Shown: positions 48,909 to 58,500 of the stretch, in pieces
How positions within the stretch are numbered: position 1 is the first letter of the stretch
Layout of the letters: each line of letters starts with the position of its first letter
Assembly: GCA_020635285.1 (NCBI GenBank)
Contig: JACKAB010000006.1
Span: 495,501-559,500 of the forward strand
Length of the DNA: 64,000 bases
Direction: 5' to 3'
DNA from: Ignavibacteriales bacterium
GTDB lineage: Bacteria; Bacteroidota; Ignavibacteria; Ignavibacteriales; Melioribacteraceae
Translations under genes and position numbers: made by a program
Notes under the pieces: model-generated
Told to the model about the DNA's origin: nothing
The model's database searches: none
Seen by the model: the letters and a program-made list of their open reading frames with translations, nothing else

Positions 48909-51900
48909 ATGAAGATTCAAGACAGATTTTTTTATTTAATTTTAGTTCTTCTTTCACTTTCCGCTTTTAACCTTTGCCTTGGTTTAGGTGATTCAATCAA
49001 TAAAGATTGGTATACTAAAGCTCTAGATAACATTAAAAAGCAAGAATATCATATTACTTATTCTGAAGAATTAAATTCTTACCAATCCCCAAACAGAAAA
49101 AATAATTTGAGATTTATCTATAAAAATAAAGGATTTGTAGTTTCTCCAAGAATTACTGAAACTTATAAAAATGATAAAAACAATCCTTTTGCGGAAAAGG
49201 AAAAGATTAAAGTTAGTGATGATTGGAAAGTTGAATTTACTGTTTTAGGTTATGGTAGAAACAATAGAATTGAACATGAATTATGGGGTAATGAATTTAT
49301 TGTTGAAGAAAATATTGCTTTCATAAACGATAAAAATATGAAAGTTGATTATCTGAATAATGAAGAAGGTATGAGACAAGATTTTACAATTTATACAAAA
49401 CCTATTCAATCAAGGGGCATGTTAACTCTTTCATTAGAGGTAAAAACAAATGAAAGAATAATAGTTGGCGCAGATGCATTAGTGATCAAAGGTGAAAATT
49501 CCCAAGAATATATGAGATACAAAAACTTAAAAATTTGGGATGCTAAAGGAAAAATTCTTAGAGGGTGGTTTGAAGAAGTAGAGAACAATGTTAGTAATTC
49601 TCTTAAAAAAATCAACATTGTAGTAAATGATAAAAACGCCAAATACCCAATTTTTATAGACCCATTATCAACTACTGAAGATTGGTCAAAAGAGGGCAAT
49701 CAATTGGATGCTGAATTTGGATTTAGAGTAGCAACAGCAGGGGATGTTAATGGAGATGGGTTTAGTGATGTAATGATTAGTGCCCCCTATTTTGACGATA
49801 AAGGTAAAGTATTCGTTTTTCATGGTTCGGCAACAGGTCCATCAATAAACCCTGATTGGGAAATGCTCGGCAGCCAGCAAGATGGACTTTTTGGTTATAG
49901 CATCTCAACAGCGGGTGATATCGATGCAAATGGTTATAGTGATATTATTGTCGGAATACCTAATTATGGAAGTTCTCTAGTAAATGAAGGTAGAGTAATT
50001 GTCTATTACGGATTCTCGGGAGGTCTGTCATATGATGAAGGTGAGATAGTTAGCGGTGGAATACAAAACATACAATTAGGGTATAGTGTTTCAACAGCTG
50101 GAGACTTTAATGGAGATGGTTACAGTGACGTTGCTTTTAGTGCTCCTTTTTATACATTAGGGCAAACTGAAGAAGGTAAGTTATTTGTCTACTATGGTTC
50201 TCAAAATGGATTAGAACTATCTACATTCTGGTCTACTGAGGGAAATGTGGATAATATGCAGTTGGGAACGAATCTTTCTACTGCTGGGGACTTCAACGGA
50301 GATGGATATAGTGATATAATAGTTGGCAATCCGAACTATGAAGTTTATGTTGGTGTAAATCCTCTAAATAGTGCAGGTATGTTTGCGATTTACTTTGGTT
50401 CTGGGTCTGGAATTACAAGTTATATTTTTAAGAAAGGTAATGAAGCAAGCGGACATTTAGGGAAAAGTGTATTTACAGCAGGAGATGTAAACGGTGACGG
50501 TTATAGCGATGTTATTATTGGAAGAAATTCAACGATTGATGCTGTTTATCGGGGTGTAGCAGAAGTATATCATGGTTATGACTTTGATAGTGATAATATT
50601 ACTAGTTTCGAATTAGCTCAAGCTCCAGATTGGAGTGCAGATTTAAGCAGCAGCATAATTGTAGACGGTTTTGGAGATGCTGTTTCAACCGCAGGAGATG
50701 TAAATGGCGATGGTTTTGCCGATGTTGTAATCGGAGCAAAATCATTTTATGTCGATGGAAATTTCGTTGGAGGTGCATTTTTATATCATGGATCATTAAG
50801 TGGTTTAGAATCTAACTATGCTTGGATGGTGGAAGGAAGTCAGAATAATGGATTATACGGTAAATCAGTTGGAATTGCCGGTGATGTAAATGGTGATGGA
50901 TATAGTGATATTATTATTGGTGAAAGTGATTTTAATAATAAAGGTAAAGCATATATTTATTATGGTTCACTTAATGGAATGATTGACAATGATCCTGAAG
51001 AACTGTACGGAACACAAATTGGAAGTGAAGCAGGAACAAGTGTTTCAACGGCCGGTGATGTAAATGGTGATGGATATAGTGATATAATTATAGGTGTGCC
51101 AGAATTCAGTAATGTCCAACAGTCTGAAGGGGCTGTGTTTGTATATTACGGAACAAGTGATGGAATTGATCAAGCTAATAAACTTATTCTTGAAGGGAAT
51201 CAAGATAATGCAAATTTTGGAAGTTCTGTCTCAACAGCAGGGGATGTAAATGGCGATGGTTATGTTGATGTAATTATTGGGATGCCAGGAAAAACAATTG
51301 GAGTAAATAAAGTTGGTGCAGCTTATATTTATCACGGTAGTTTAAGCGGATTATCAGTAACTCCATCAAACATGATAAATGGAGATCAGAGCAATTCGGG
51401 TTACGGTTTTTCGGTTTCTACTGCTGGTGATGTAAACGGTGACGGGTACTCTGATATTATAATTGGTGCATCAACATATGGGTTAGGGGCAAAGGGGGCA
51501 GCATTTGTTCATTACGGCTCTTCAAGCGGTGTATCAAATACTCCTAATTGGACTAAAGAAGGAGTTAACGCTTCATTTTTGGGAAATTCTGTTTCAGCAG
51601 CCGGTGATGTAAATGGTGATGGTTATAGTGATGTCATTATAGGCGCTTATGATTTTTCAAATGGACAAGTTGCAGAAGGTGCTGTGTATGTATTCCATGG
51701 TTCAGCAAGTGGATTATCTCAAAATGCTGATTGGTCAATAGAAAGTAATCAAGATTATGCTTCTATTGGGTTAGATGTATCCTCAGCAGGAGATGTAAAT
51801 GGAGATGGATATGGTGATATTGTTTTTAGTGGTTATAATTCAACCAATAAAGAAGGCGTAGTCTATTTATACCACGGCTCAGGCACGGGATTAGAGACAA

Positions 51901-53066
51901 ACTCAAATTGGTCATTTTTAGGCAGTCAAAATTTTGGACAATATGGATTCAGCGTTAATACTGCAGGGGATATGAATGGCGATGGTTATAGTGATGTGAT
52001 AGTTGGCCAGTACGGTTTCGATAATATTGGCTCCGGAGTTGATTTTGATGGGAAAGTATATTTGTATAAGGGGTCAGAGAATGGCTTGGGAATTGCCGAG
52101 GTTTGGAGTGGTTTGGGAGGAGAAGAATTTGAATATGGAATAAGTGTATCAACTGCCGGAGATGTAAATGGAGATGGATATAGCGATATTTTAATAGGTG
52201 CCCCAGGTTACAATGGAACAACTATTCATGGCGGGGCTTATTTATACTACGGCAATGCAAGAGGTTCTCTAGAATCCAGAATTAGACAAAGTAATCCCTC
52301 TACAGGAGATAGATTAGCTGCTGGTAATCTTACTGAATCAAGCGGCAGTGTTGAACTTGGCCTAAGAATTAAAAGTCCTTTTGGAAGAGCAGATGGGAGG
52401 GCAGTTTATGAATTCAGAAAACATGGCGAGATCTTCAGTCAAGGAACTTCTTACTCTAATAGTGTTATGTTTTATGGAACATCAACATTTGAAGATCTTA
52501 TAATAAATCCAAAAGGGAAACCAATTCTCACAACTGCCAATGGTTTAGCAAGCAGCTATTCTGATGCTTATCAATGGAGAACTAGAAAAGAATTTAGCCT
52601 AGTTAATAATCCTTATCAAAAATATGGTCCTTGGAAATATTATAGTGCATTTGATCCTATCCAACCTTATGCATTCAGACCAAGAGTTTATATTCCGCTA
52701 AATATTATTGCTCAAATAAAGGTTTTACTCGAAGGTACTTATGATGAATCCAGTAATAATATGTTTACTTATATAAATAGTAACATTCCAACTACATCAC
52801 CTTATGAAGATTTAAGAGAAACTTCTTTACCTATCCCAGGTAATGCTGTTGATTGGATCTTTGTGGAATTAAGGGATAAAAATGATGTTAGCAAGGTTTT
52901 AGCCAGTAAGTCCGGCTTTTTACTTCAGGATAAAACAATAAGAGAATTAGATGGAACATCTCCACTTAGCTTTAATTTGCCTGAAGATGATTATTACATT
53001 TCAGTAAAACACAGAAATCATCTACCGGTTATAAGTGCTTCGCCCGTACATTTAACTAGTAATTAA
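48909..53066 (+). CDS. exported FG-GAP (integrin-alpha-like) propeller protein with 14 repeats
   Basis: About 1385 residues. The ATG at 48909 is preferred because GGAGG (48899-48903) lies just before it. An upstream ATG at 48897 would overlap that site. The signal peptide is LILVLLSLSAFNLCLG. Residues about 25-250 form an N-terminal beta domain. Then come 14 repeats of STAGDVNGDGYSDVIIGA type, each with a calcium-binding D-x-N-x-D-G loop and separated by HGSxxGL segments. Fourteen blades equal two seven-blade propellers. The C-terminal domain (VLLEGTYDESSNNMF, DWIFVELRDKNDV, YYISVKHRNHLPV) ends at LTSN. No T9SS sorting domain follows, although related proteins in this phylum often carry one. 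The gene is intact. Confidence 0.88.
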   Translation: MKIQDRFFYLILVLLSLSAFNLCLGLGDSINKDWYTKALDNIKKQEYHITYSEELNSYQSPNRKNNLRFIYKNKGFVVSPRITETYKNDKNNPFAEKEKIKVSDDWKVEFTVLGYGRNNRIEHELWGNEFIVEENIAFINDKNMKVDYLNNEEGMRQDFTIYTKPIQSRGMLTLSLEVKTNERIIVGADALVIKGENSQEYMRYKNLKIWDAKGKILRGWFEEVENNVSNSLKKINIVVNDKNAKYPIFIDPLSTTEDWSKEGNQLDAEFGFRVATAGDVNGDGFSDVMISAPYFDDKGKVFVFHGSATGPSINPDWEMLGSQQDGLFGYSISTAGDIDANGYSDIIVGIPNYGSSLVNEGRVIVYYGFSGGLSYDEGEIVSGGIQNIQLGYSVSTAGDFNGDGYSDVAFSAPFYTLGQTEEGKLFVYYGSQNGLELSTFWSTEGNVDNMQLGTNLSTAGDFNGDGYSDIIVGNPNYEVYVGVNPLNSAGMFAIYFGSGSGITSYIFKKGNEASGHLGKSVFTAGDVNGDGYSDVIIGRNSTIDAVYRGVAEVYHGYDFDSDNITSFELAQAPDWSADLSSSIIVDGFGDAVSTAGDVNGDGFADVVIGAKSFYVDGNFVGGAFLYHGSLSGLESNYAWMVEGSQNNGLYGKSVGIAGDVNGDGYSDIIIGESDFNNKGKAYIYYGSLNGMIDNDPEELYGTQIGSEAGTSVSTAGDVNGDGYSDIIIGVPEFSNVQQSEGAVFVYYGTSDGIDQANKLILEGNQDNANFGSSVSTAGDVNGDGYVDVIIGMPGKTIGVNKVGAAYIYHGSLSGLSVTPSNMINGDQSNSGYGFSVSTAGDVNGDGYSDIIIGASTYGLGAKGAAFVHYGSSSGVSNTPNWTKEGVNASFLGNSVSAAGDVNGDGYSDVIIGAYDFSNGQVAEGAVYVFHGSASGLSQNADWSIESNQDYASIGLDVSSAGDVNGDGYGDIVFSGYNSTNKEGVVYLYHGSGTGLETNSNWSFLGSQNFGQYGFSVNTAGDMNGDGYSDVIVGQYGFDNIGSGVDFDGKVYLYKGSENGLGIAEVWSGLGGEEFEYGISVSTAGDVNGDGYSDILIGAPGYNGTTIHGGAYLYYGNARGSLESRIRQSNPSTGDRLAAGNLTESSGSVELGLRIKSPFGRADGRAVYEFRKHGEIFSQGTSYSNSVMFYGTSTFEDLIINPKGKPILTTANGLASSYSDAYQWRTRKEFSLVNNPYQKYGPWKYYSAFDPIQPYAFRPRVYIPLNIIAQIKVLLEGTYDESSNNMFTYINSNIPTTSPYEDLRETSLPIPGNAVDWIFVELRDKNDVSKVLASKSGFLLQDKTIRELDGTSPLSFNLPEDDYYISVKHRNHLPVISASPVHLTSN

Positions 53067-53089
53067 AAAATTTGCACATATTTCTTTTC

Positions 53090-53130
53090 TGATCCCGTAT
53101 TTGAGAAATTGAATACGGGTTCATATTTTA
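53090..53130 (+). terminator. terminator after the FG-GAP gene
   Basis: CCCGTATT (53094-53101) and AATACGGG (53112-53119) form an 8-bp stem followed by TTCATATTTT. The rest of the 267-bp spacer to the esterase gene shows no gene. Confidence 0.8.
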
Positions 53131-53333
53131 AATTACAGATTGTAATCTTCTATTAACTTCATTTTGATTCCCATCTCAATTCAGTGCTATTATAAAGTAT
53201 TTAATTAGTATCCTTTCATATTTTAGTTATCAATAGAAGACAAAGAGAAAAATATTTTTTTAAAATAGTGTAGATGGTATAATAATCCTTATTTTTTCTT
53301 TCCAATTTTCAAAAAATAATCTTAAAAATTCTT

Positions 53334-54413
53334 ATGAACGTAAAATTAATTTCTTTTATATTTTTTACCTTCTTGCTATTATTTAATTCATGTAATTTTT
53401 ATGAATCTAAAGAAGAATTAGCCGCAACTAGTGAATTAATAAAATATACAGGTAGAGTTGATTTTATAGATTCAGCAAATGTTAAATTCAGCTGGTCCGG
53501 TGTTTCTATAGAAACGATGTTTGAAGGTACATCAATTGCAATTAAACTTATTGATGGAAATAATGATTACAATGTTTTTATTGATGGAAATCTTGACACG
53601 ATCTTGGTGACCAACCAAGATTCAATATACATTATTGCAAATAATCTTCAAGATACAATTCACCACATTCAAATAAATAAAAGAACGGAAGCTTCTTTAG
53701 GTGAAGCAATATTTGGCGGTTTTATTATTGATCCAGGCAAATCTTTTTTACCGCAAAATGTAATTAATAAAAGAAAAATTGAATTTATTGGCGATTCATT
53801 TGTTGCCGGTTTTGGAATTGAGGGACTTTCACCCGATTGTTCTTTTGATCGATCAACAGAAAATAATTATTTGGCGTATGGTCCGGTTCTTGCCCGCAGA
53901 TTTAATGCAGATTATTTTGTGGAAGCAATTTCCGGAATTGGTGTTGTAAGAAATTTTGGTGATACAACAACTGCAATTCATGCTTTTCCTTATTACTATG
54001 AAAAAACAAACATTTATGATTCAGTAAAATGGGATTTCAAAAACTGGATTCCTGATGCAGTAGTTATCCGTTTGGGTAGAAATGATTTTTGGAGAAAACC
54101 TTTTCCAACTAAAAGTCAATTTAAAAAAGTTTACCAAAAATTTATTCTTAAAATCAGAAAAGAATATCCAAATACAAGAATTTTTTGCTTAGGTGGACCC
54201 GCAAATAATAGTCCGCAGTCTGAATATATTAGCCAAGTTGTTAAGCATATTGAAATCCTGGACGGCGATAAAAAATTACATTTCATAAATTTAAATATGG
54301 AACTTAAACTGCCTGAAGATTTTGGATGCCAGAAGCATCCAAATATTCAAGGGCAGAAAAAAATCGCAGATTTTCTTGAACCAATAATTAGAAAAAAAAT
54401 GATGTGGAATTAA
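53334..54413 (+). CDS. SGNH/CE2-type carbohydrate esterase lipoprotein
   Basis: 359 residues. A lipoprotein signal with lipobox FNSC is followed by a jelly-roll-like N-terminal domain (YTGRVDFIDSANVKFSWSGVSIETMFEGTSI). A GDSL/SGNH hydrolase domain comes next: block I IEFIGDSFVAGFGIEG (serine about residue 154), block III VIRLGRNDFW, block V DFGCQKHPNIQGQKKIADFL with the catalytic histidine. The two-domain layout is that of carbohydrate esterase family 2, which removes acetyl groups from xylan or other sugars. Likely outer-membrane or periplasmic. The stop lies 5 bases from the convergent SDR gene. Confidence 0.87.
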   Translation: MNVKLISFIFFTFLLLFNSCNFYESKEELAATSELIKYTGRVDFIDSANVKFSWSGVSIETMFEGTSIAIKLIDGNNDYNVFIDGNLDTILVTNQDSIYIIANNLQDTIHHIQINKRTEASLGEAIFGGFIIDPGKSFLPQNVINKRKIEFIGDSFVAGFGIEGLSPDCSFDRSTENNYLAYGPVLARRFNADYFVEAISGIGVVRNFGDTTTAIHAFPYYYEKTNIYDSVKWDFKNWIPDAVVIRLGRNDFWRKPFPTKSQFKKVYQKFILKIRKEYPNTRIFCLGGPANNSPQSEYISQVVKHIEILDGDKKLHFINLNMELKLPEDFGCQKHPNIQGQKKIADFLEPIIRKKMMWN

Positions 54414-54418
54414 CTTTC

Positions 54419-55192
54419 TTATTCTTCCCTATGAAAAACTATCGCACTTGCTTGCTGAGTCGGCATCATTATAATTTCTGCAATATTCGCATGCGGCGGA
54501 CGCGTAGCACAAAACAAAACTGCTTCGGCAACATCTTCAGCAACTAGCGGTTCAAGACCTTTGTACATACTTTTAGCTTTTACTTTATCACCCGCAAAAC
54601 GCACGTTGCTAAAGTTAGTTTCAACCGCACCCGGATCTACTGTACTTACTCTTATATTTTTATCGACAACATCCATTCTTAAACTTTTTGTAATTGCATC
54701 AACAGCATGCTTTGTTGCGCAATAAACATGACCTTTAGGATAAGCTTCATGACCGGCAGTTGAACCAATATTAATTACGTGACCGCTTTTTCGTTCAACC
54801 ATTCCCGGTACAATTGTTCTTGTTACGTAAAGTAAACCTTTAACATTTGTGTCAATCATCGTTTCCCAATTATCAATATCATCTTCATAAATTTTTGCAA
54901 AGCCATGTGCTAGTCCGGCGTTGTTAATTAGAATATCAATTTTCTTTAATTCATCGGGCAAAGAGTTTATTGTCCACTCAACTTCCTTTCTGCTTTTAAC
55001 ATCAAGTTTATATGCAAAAACATCTACTTTAAATAATTTTTTAATTTCGGAAGCCACTTTTTCAATTACATTTTTTCTTCTTGCAGAAATTATTAATGTT
55101 GCTCCTTCTTTAGCTAAAGCGAATGCACATGCTTTTCCAATCCCGGATGATGCTCCTGTAATAAATGCTATTTTTCCTTTTAATTTTTTCAA
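54419..55192 (-). CDS. short-chain dehydrogenase/reductase, YdfG-like
   Basis: 257 residues, classical SDR: cofactor motif TGASSGIG (residues 12-19), NNAG, the serine in INIGSTAGHEAYPKG and the catalytic YCATK. The pattern resembles YdfG-type NADP-dependent 3-hydroxy acid (serine) dehydrogenases. The substrate is not certain. The start is TTG at 55192, with GGAG a few bases upstream. No membrane or signal segment. It is convergent with the esterase gene. Confidence 0.9.
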   Translation of the reverse strand: MKKLKGKIAFITGASSGIGKACAFALAKEGATLIISARRKNVIEKVASEIKKLFKVDVFAYKLDVKSRKEVEWTINSLPDELKKIDILINNAGLAHGFAKIYEDDIDNWETMIDTNVKGLLYVTRTIVPGMVERKSGHVINIGSTAGHEAYPKGHVYCATKHAVDAITKSLRMDVVDKNIRVSTVDPGAVETNFSNVRFAGDKVKAKSMYKGLEPLVAEDVAEAVLFCATRPPHANIAEIIMMPTQQASAIVFHREE

Positions 55193-55457
55193 TTCAACTC
55201 CAATTAAATATTTTCAATAAATAAATTTACCTATCATTTTTTAACTTTTCATTAGAAAATATATTTTAATAATAACTTTAAAATTCTTACGATTGTTATA
55301 GCAATGTAAAAATGTAATTATGAATAATGAAATAATTCAGAGAATTGAAGGACAGAATCATATAAAACTAAAGATATTATATTTATTTAATTTCCTCGAA
55401 TTCCAATTTTCTAGAACACTCGATATCTCCACAAATACTTGCCATTGATAAGCAATC

Positions 55458-55503
55458 AAAAACATTATATACCTTTTGAGTTATCTCAATATATAATGTT
55501 TTT
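55458..55503. promoter_or_regulatory. 14-bp perfect inverted repeat before the hybrid sensor gene
   Basis: AAAAACATTATATA (55458-55471) and TATATAATGTTTTT (55490-55503) flank an 18-nt spacer, 41 bases before the preferred ATG at 55544. It could be an operator or a 5'-leader hairpin. The rest of 55193-55543 holds no gene that I can support. Confidence 0.45.
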
Positions 55504-55543
55504 AAATATGGATGTTATAGGTTTAGTTTTTATATATTTGCGC

Positions 55544-58500
55544 ATGATCAAAAAAATCAAAAAAATACGCTTTACAATTTTACTATTTTTTATTTTACTC
55601 AACTTTACCAGCTATTCGCAATCAATAAAGTTTAATCATCTTACTGTTGAAGACGGACTTTCAAACAACAAAGTATTTGCTGTAATTCAAGACAGATATG
55701 GCTTTATGTGGTTTGGAACAGATGACGGTTTGAATCGTTATGATGGATATAATTTTAAAATATTCAAGAACAATCCGGATGATTCAAGCAGTATTTCTGA
55801 TAATACTGTAAGAAGTTTGTTCGAGGATAAAAAAGGAAATATTTGGATTGGCACAAAATCTGGCGTACTTAATAAATTTGATCCTATTTCAGAAATTTTT
55901 ACTAAATGGAAATTAAATTCAAAAAGTGCAATTTATCGTAGTATTAAATCAATTTATGAAGACAGCAAAGAAAACATTTGGATAGGAACTCACCTAGATG
56001 GATTATTTAAATTAGATACCAGAACCAAGACAATTGAACAATGGAAGGCTGATAATACTAAACCAAATAGTTTGAGTCATAATTATATCACATCAATTAT
56101 TGAAGATAATAACCACAACATTCTCATTGGAACTTATAATGGATTAAATATATTTAATCCTAACAAGCCTGAAAATGGATTTACAACTTATTATCTTGAC
56201 CCGGATAAACCAAATAGTTTAAGCAGTAATATAATATGGAAACTTTCAAAATCTACAATTAATCCAAATATTATTTGGATAGGGACATTTGAAAATGTAA
56301 CAAGTTTTAATACCAAGAATTCTAAATTCACTAGAATTGAAATTGATAATTCTGATAATGTTCTCCATGGTAAAAGTTGTGAGTACGTTGTTGATGAAAT
56401 TATTGCCGGCGAAAGATTTCTTTGGGTTGATTCATATGGTGGATTATTACATATTAATCTTACTACAGCTAAAACTACCAGATTTAGACATATTGAAAAT
56501 AATTCACAAACTTTAATTGATAATCAAATAAATCAAACACTTAAGGATAAAAACGGCATTATTTGGTGCGGTACTGAAAAAGGAATAAGTTATAGCACAC
56601 CAAAATCCTCTCGGTTTAACTCTACTTTATTTAATTCTAACACTTCACCTTTAAAGAACAAAAACATAACTGCAATATCCAAGTTTGATGATAAAGGAGT
56701 CTGGTTAGGTACAAATTTGGGATTGTATTTATTGAATATTGGAAACCAGAATGCTAATTTACAAAGAATACAAAAATTTGATGAATACTCTATCTGGTCA
56801 CTAGAACCAACAAGTAATAATAAAATATGGATTGGGACTTTTGGTCAAGGTCTAAAACATTTTAATTATAATTCAAATCAAATTGATAATTGGGATTTAG
56901 ACAAAACTAAATTTCCGGGTGAATCAATTAATTTTAATCAAACCTTATTTAAAGATAGTAGAAAAAATATTTGGGTAGGCTATTCAGATGCAGGAATCGT
57001 AAGGCTTAATCCCAAAACTGGAAAATTTGAACTCTGGTCCAATGAACCGGATAATAAAAAGAGCTTGAGCGATAATAGTGTTTGGGTAATTAAAGAAGAT
57101 AGATTTGGTAGAATTTGGATAGGTACTTTAGGCGGTGGCTTAAATTTATTTGAAGACAAACAAGGTGGAATATTTCATCATTGGTTAAGCAAAGATAAAA
57201 AGGATAATATTAGCAGCAATAGAATTTACTCAATATGTGAATCTGAAAAACATATCAATGGGGATGGTTCCAAAACAATATTGTGGCTTGGTACAAGTAA
57301 AGGTTTAAATAGATTGGCAATTAAAAACAATAAACCAGATTCAAATATTTATGATATAGATGTTACAAATGATTTTTATACAATAGATGAAGGTTTGCAA
57401 AGTAATAACATAAAAAGTATAATTGAAGACAATGATGGAAATCTTTGGCTTGGTACCAGTTCTGGAATTTCATTTTTTAATGTTGAGACTAAAATTTTTA
57501 CAAACTATTCAAAAGAAGATGGAATTAATGGAACACAAATGAATTCTGGAGCAGCCTTAAAACTCCAGAATAACTTAATGCTAATAGGAAGTACTGGAGG
57601 ACTAAATATTTATAAAAATAAAAATATTAATAGCTCAAACTATAAACCCAACTTAATTATTACAGATTTTCAATTATTTAATAAATCGGTTAAACCTGGA
57701 GTATACTCTCCCCTTAGTGAAAATATTTTAACAACGGAAGAAATTATTCTTTCTCACAATCAAGATGTTTTTTCATTTGAGTTTGCAGCCCTTGATTATA
57801 ATTCCTCACAATCAATTCAGTATGCTTATAAAATGGAAGGATTTGACAAAGATTGGATTTACAGTGGAACGCGAAGATTTGCTAATTACACAAATCTTGA
57901 TCCAGGTAAATATCTTTTTAAAGTTAAATCAACTAATGCAGATGGAGTTTGGGTTGGTAACGAAACTTCATTAAATATAATTATGCAGCCTCCTTGGTGG
58001 AAAACTTTTTGGGCTTACTTAATTTATACAGCGCTAATTATTTTGGGGCTTTATATAATAAGGCGATTTGAATTAAATAGAACCATGCTCCGGAATGAAT
58101 TAAAATTGAGAGAGTTTGAGGTAAAACAAAAATCCGAATTGGAAGAAATGAAGTCAAGATTTTTTGCAAACCTTTCTCACGAGTTCAGAACTCCCTTGAT
58201 GTTAATCAAAGGTCCTCTCGAACAATTGAAAAATGGGAAAAACATTAACTCAGCTGAAAGTATTGAATTAATTGAAAGAAATAGCGATCGGCTAAAAGAA
58301 CTCATTGATCAGCTGTTGGAATTATCTCAGTTAGAACAAGCCGCAATTCCAATAAAAGCTAAAGAAGAAAATATAATTGTAATTCTTAAAGGTCTAGTTT
58401 CTTCGTTTGAATCAATAGCCGATGACAAAAATATTGACTTAAATTTTGTAAATAATTTAGAGTCTCATTTCTGCTGGATTGATAAAGATAAATTTGAAAA

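Noticed and set aside
50602..50815. Cysteine/arginine-rich and histidine-rich frames inside the FG-GAP gene
   Set aside because: They are out-of-frame readings of the repeated GATGTAAATGGAGATGG coding motif.
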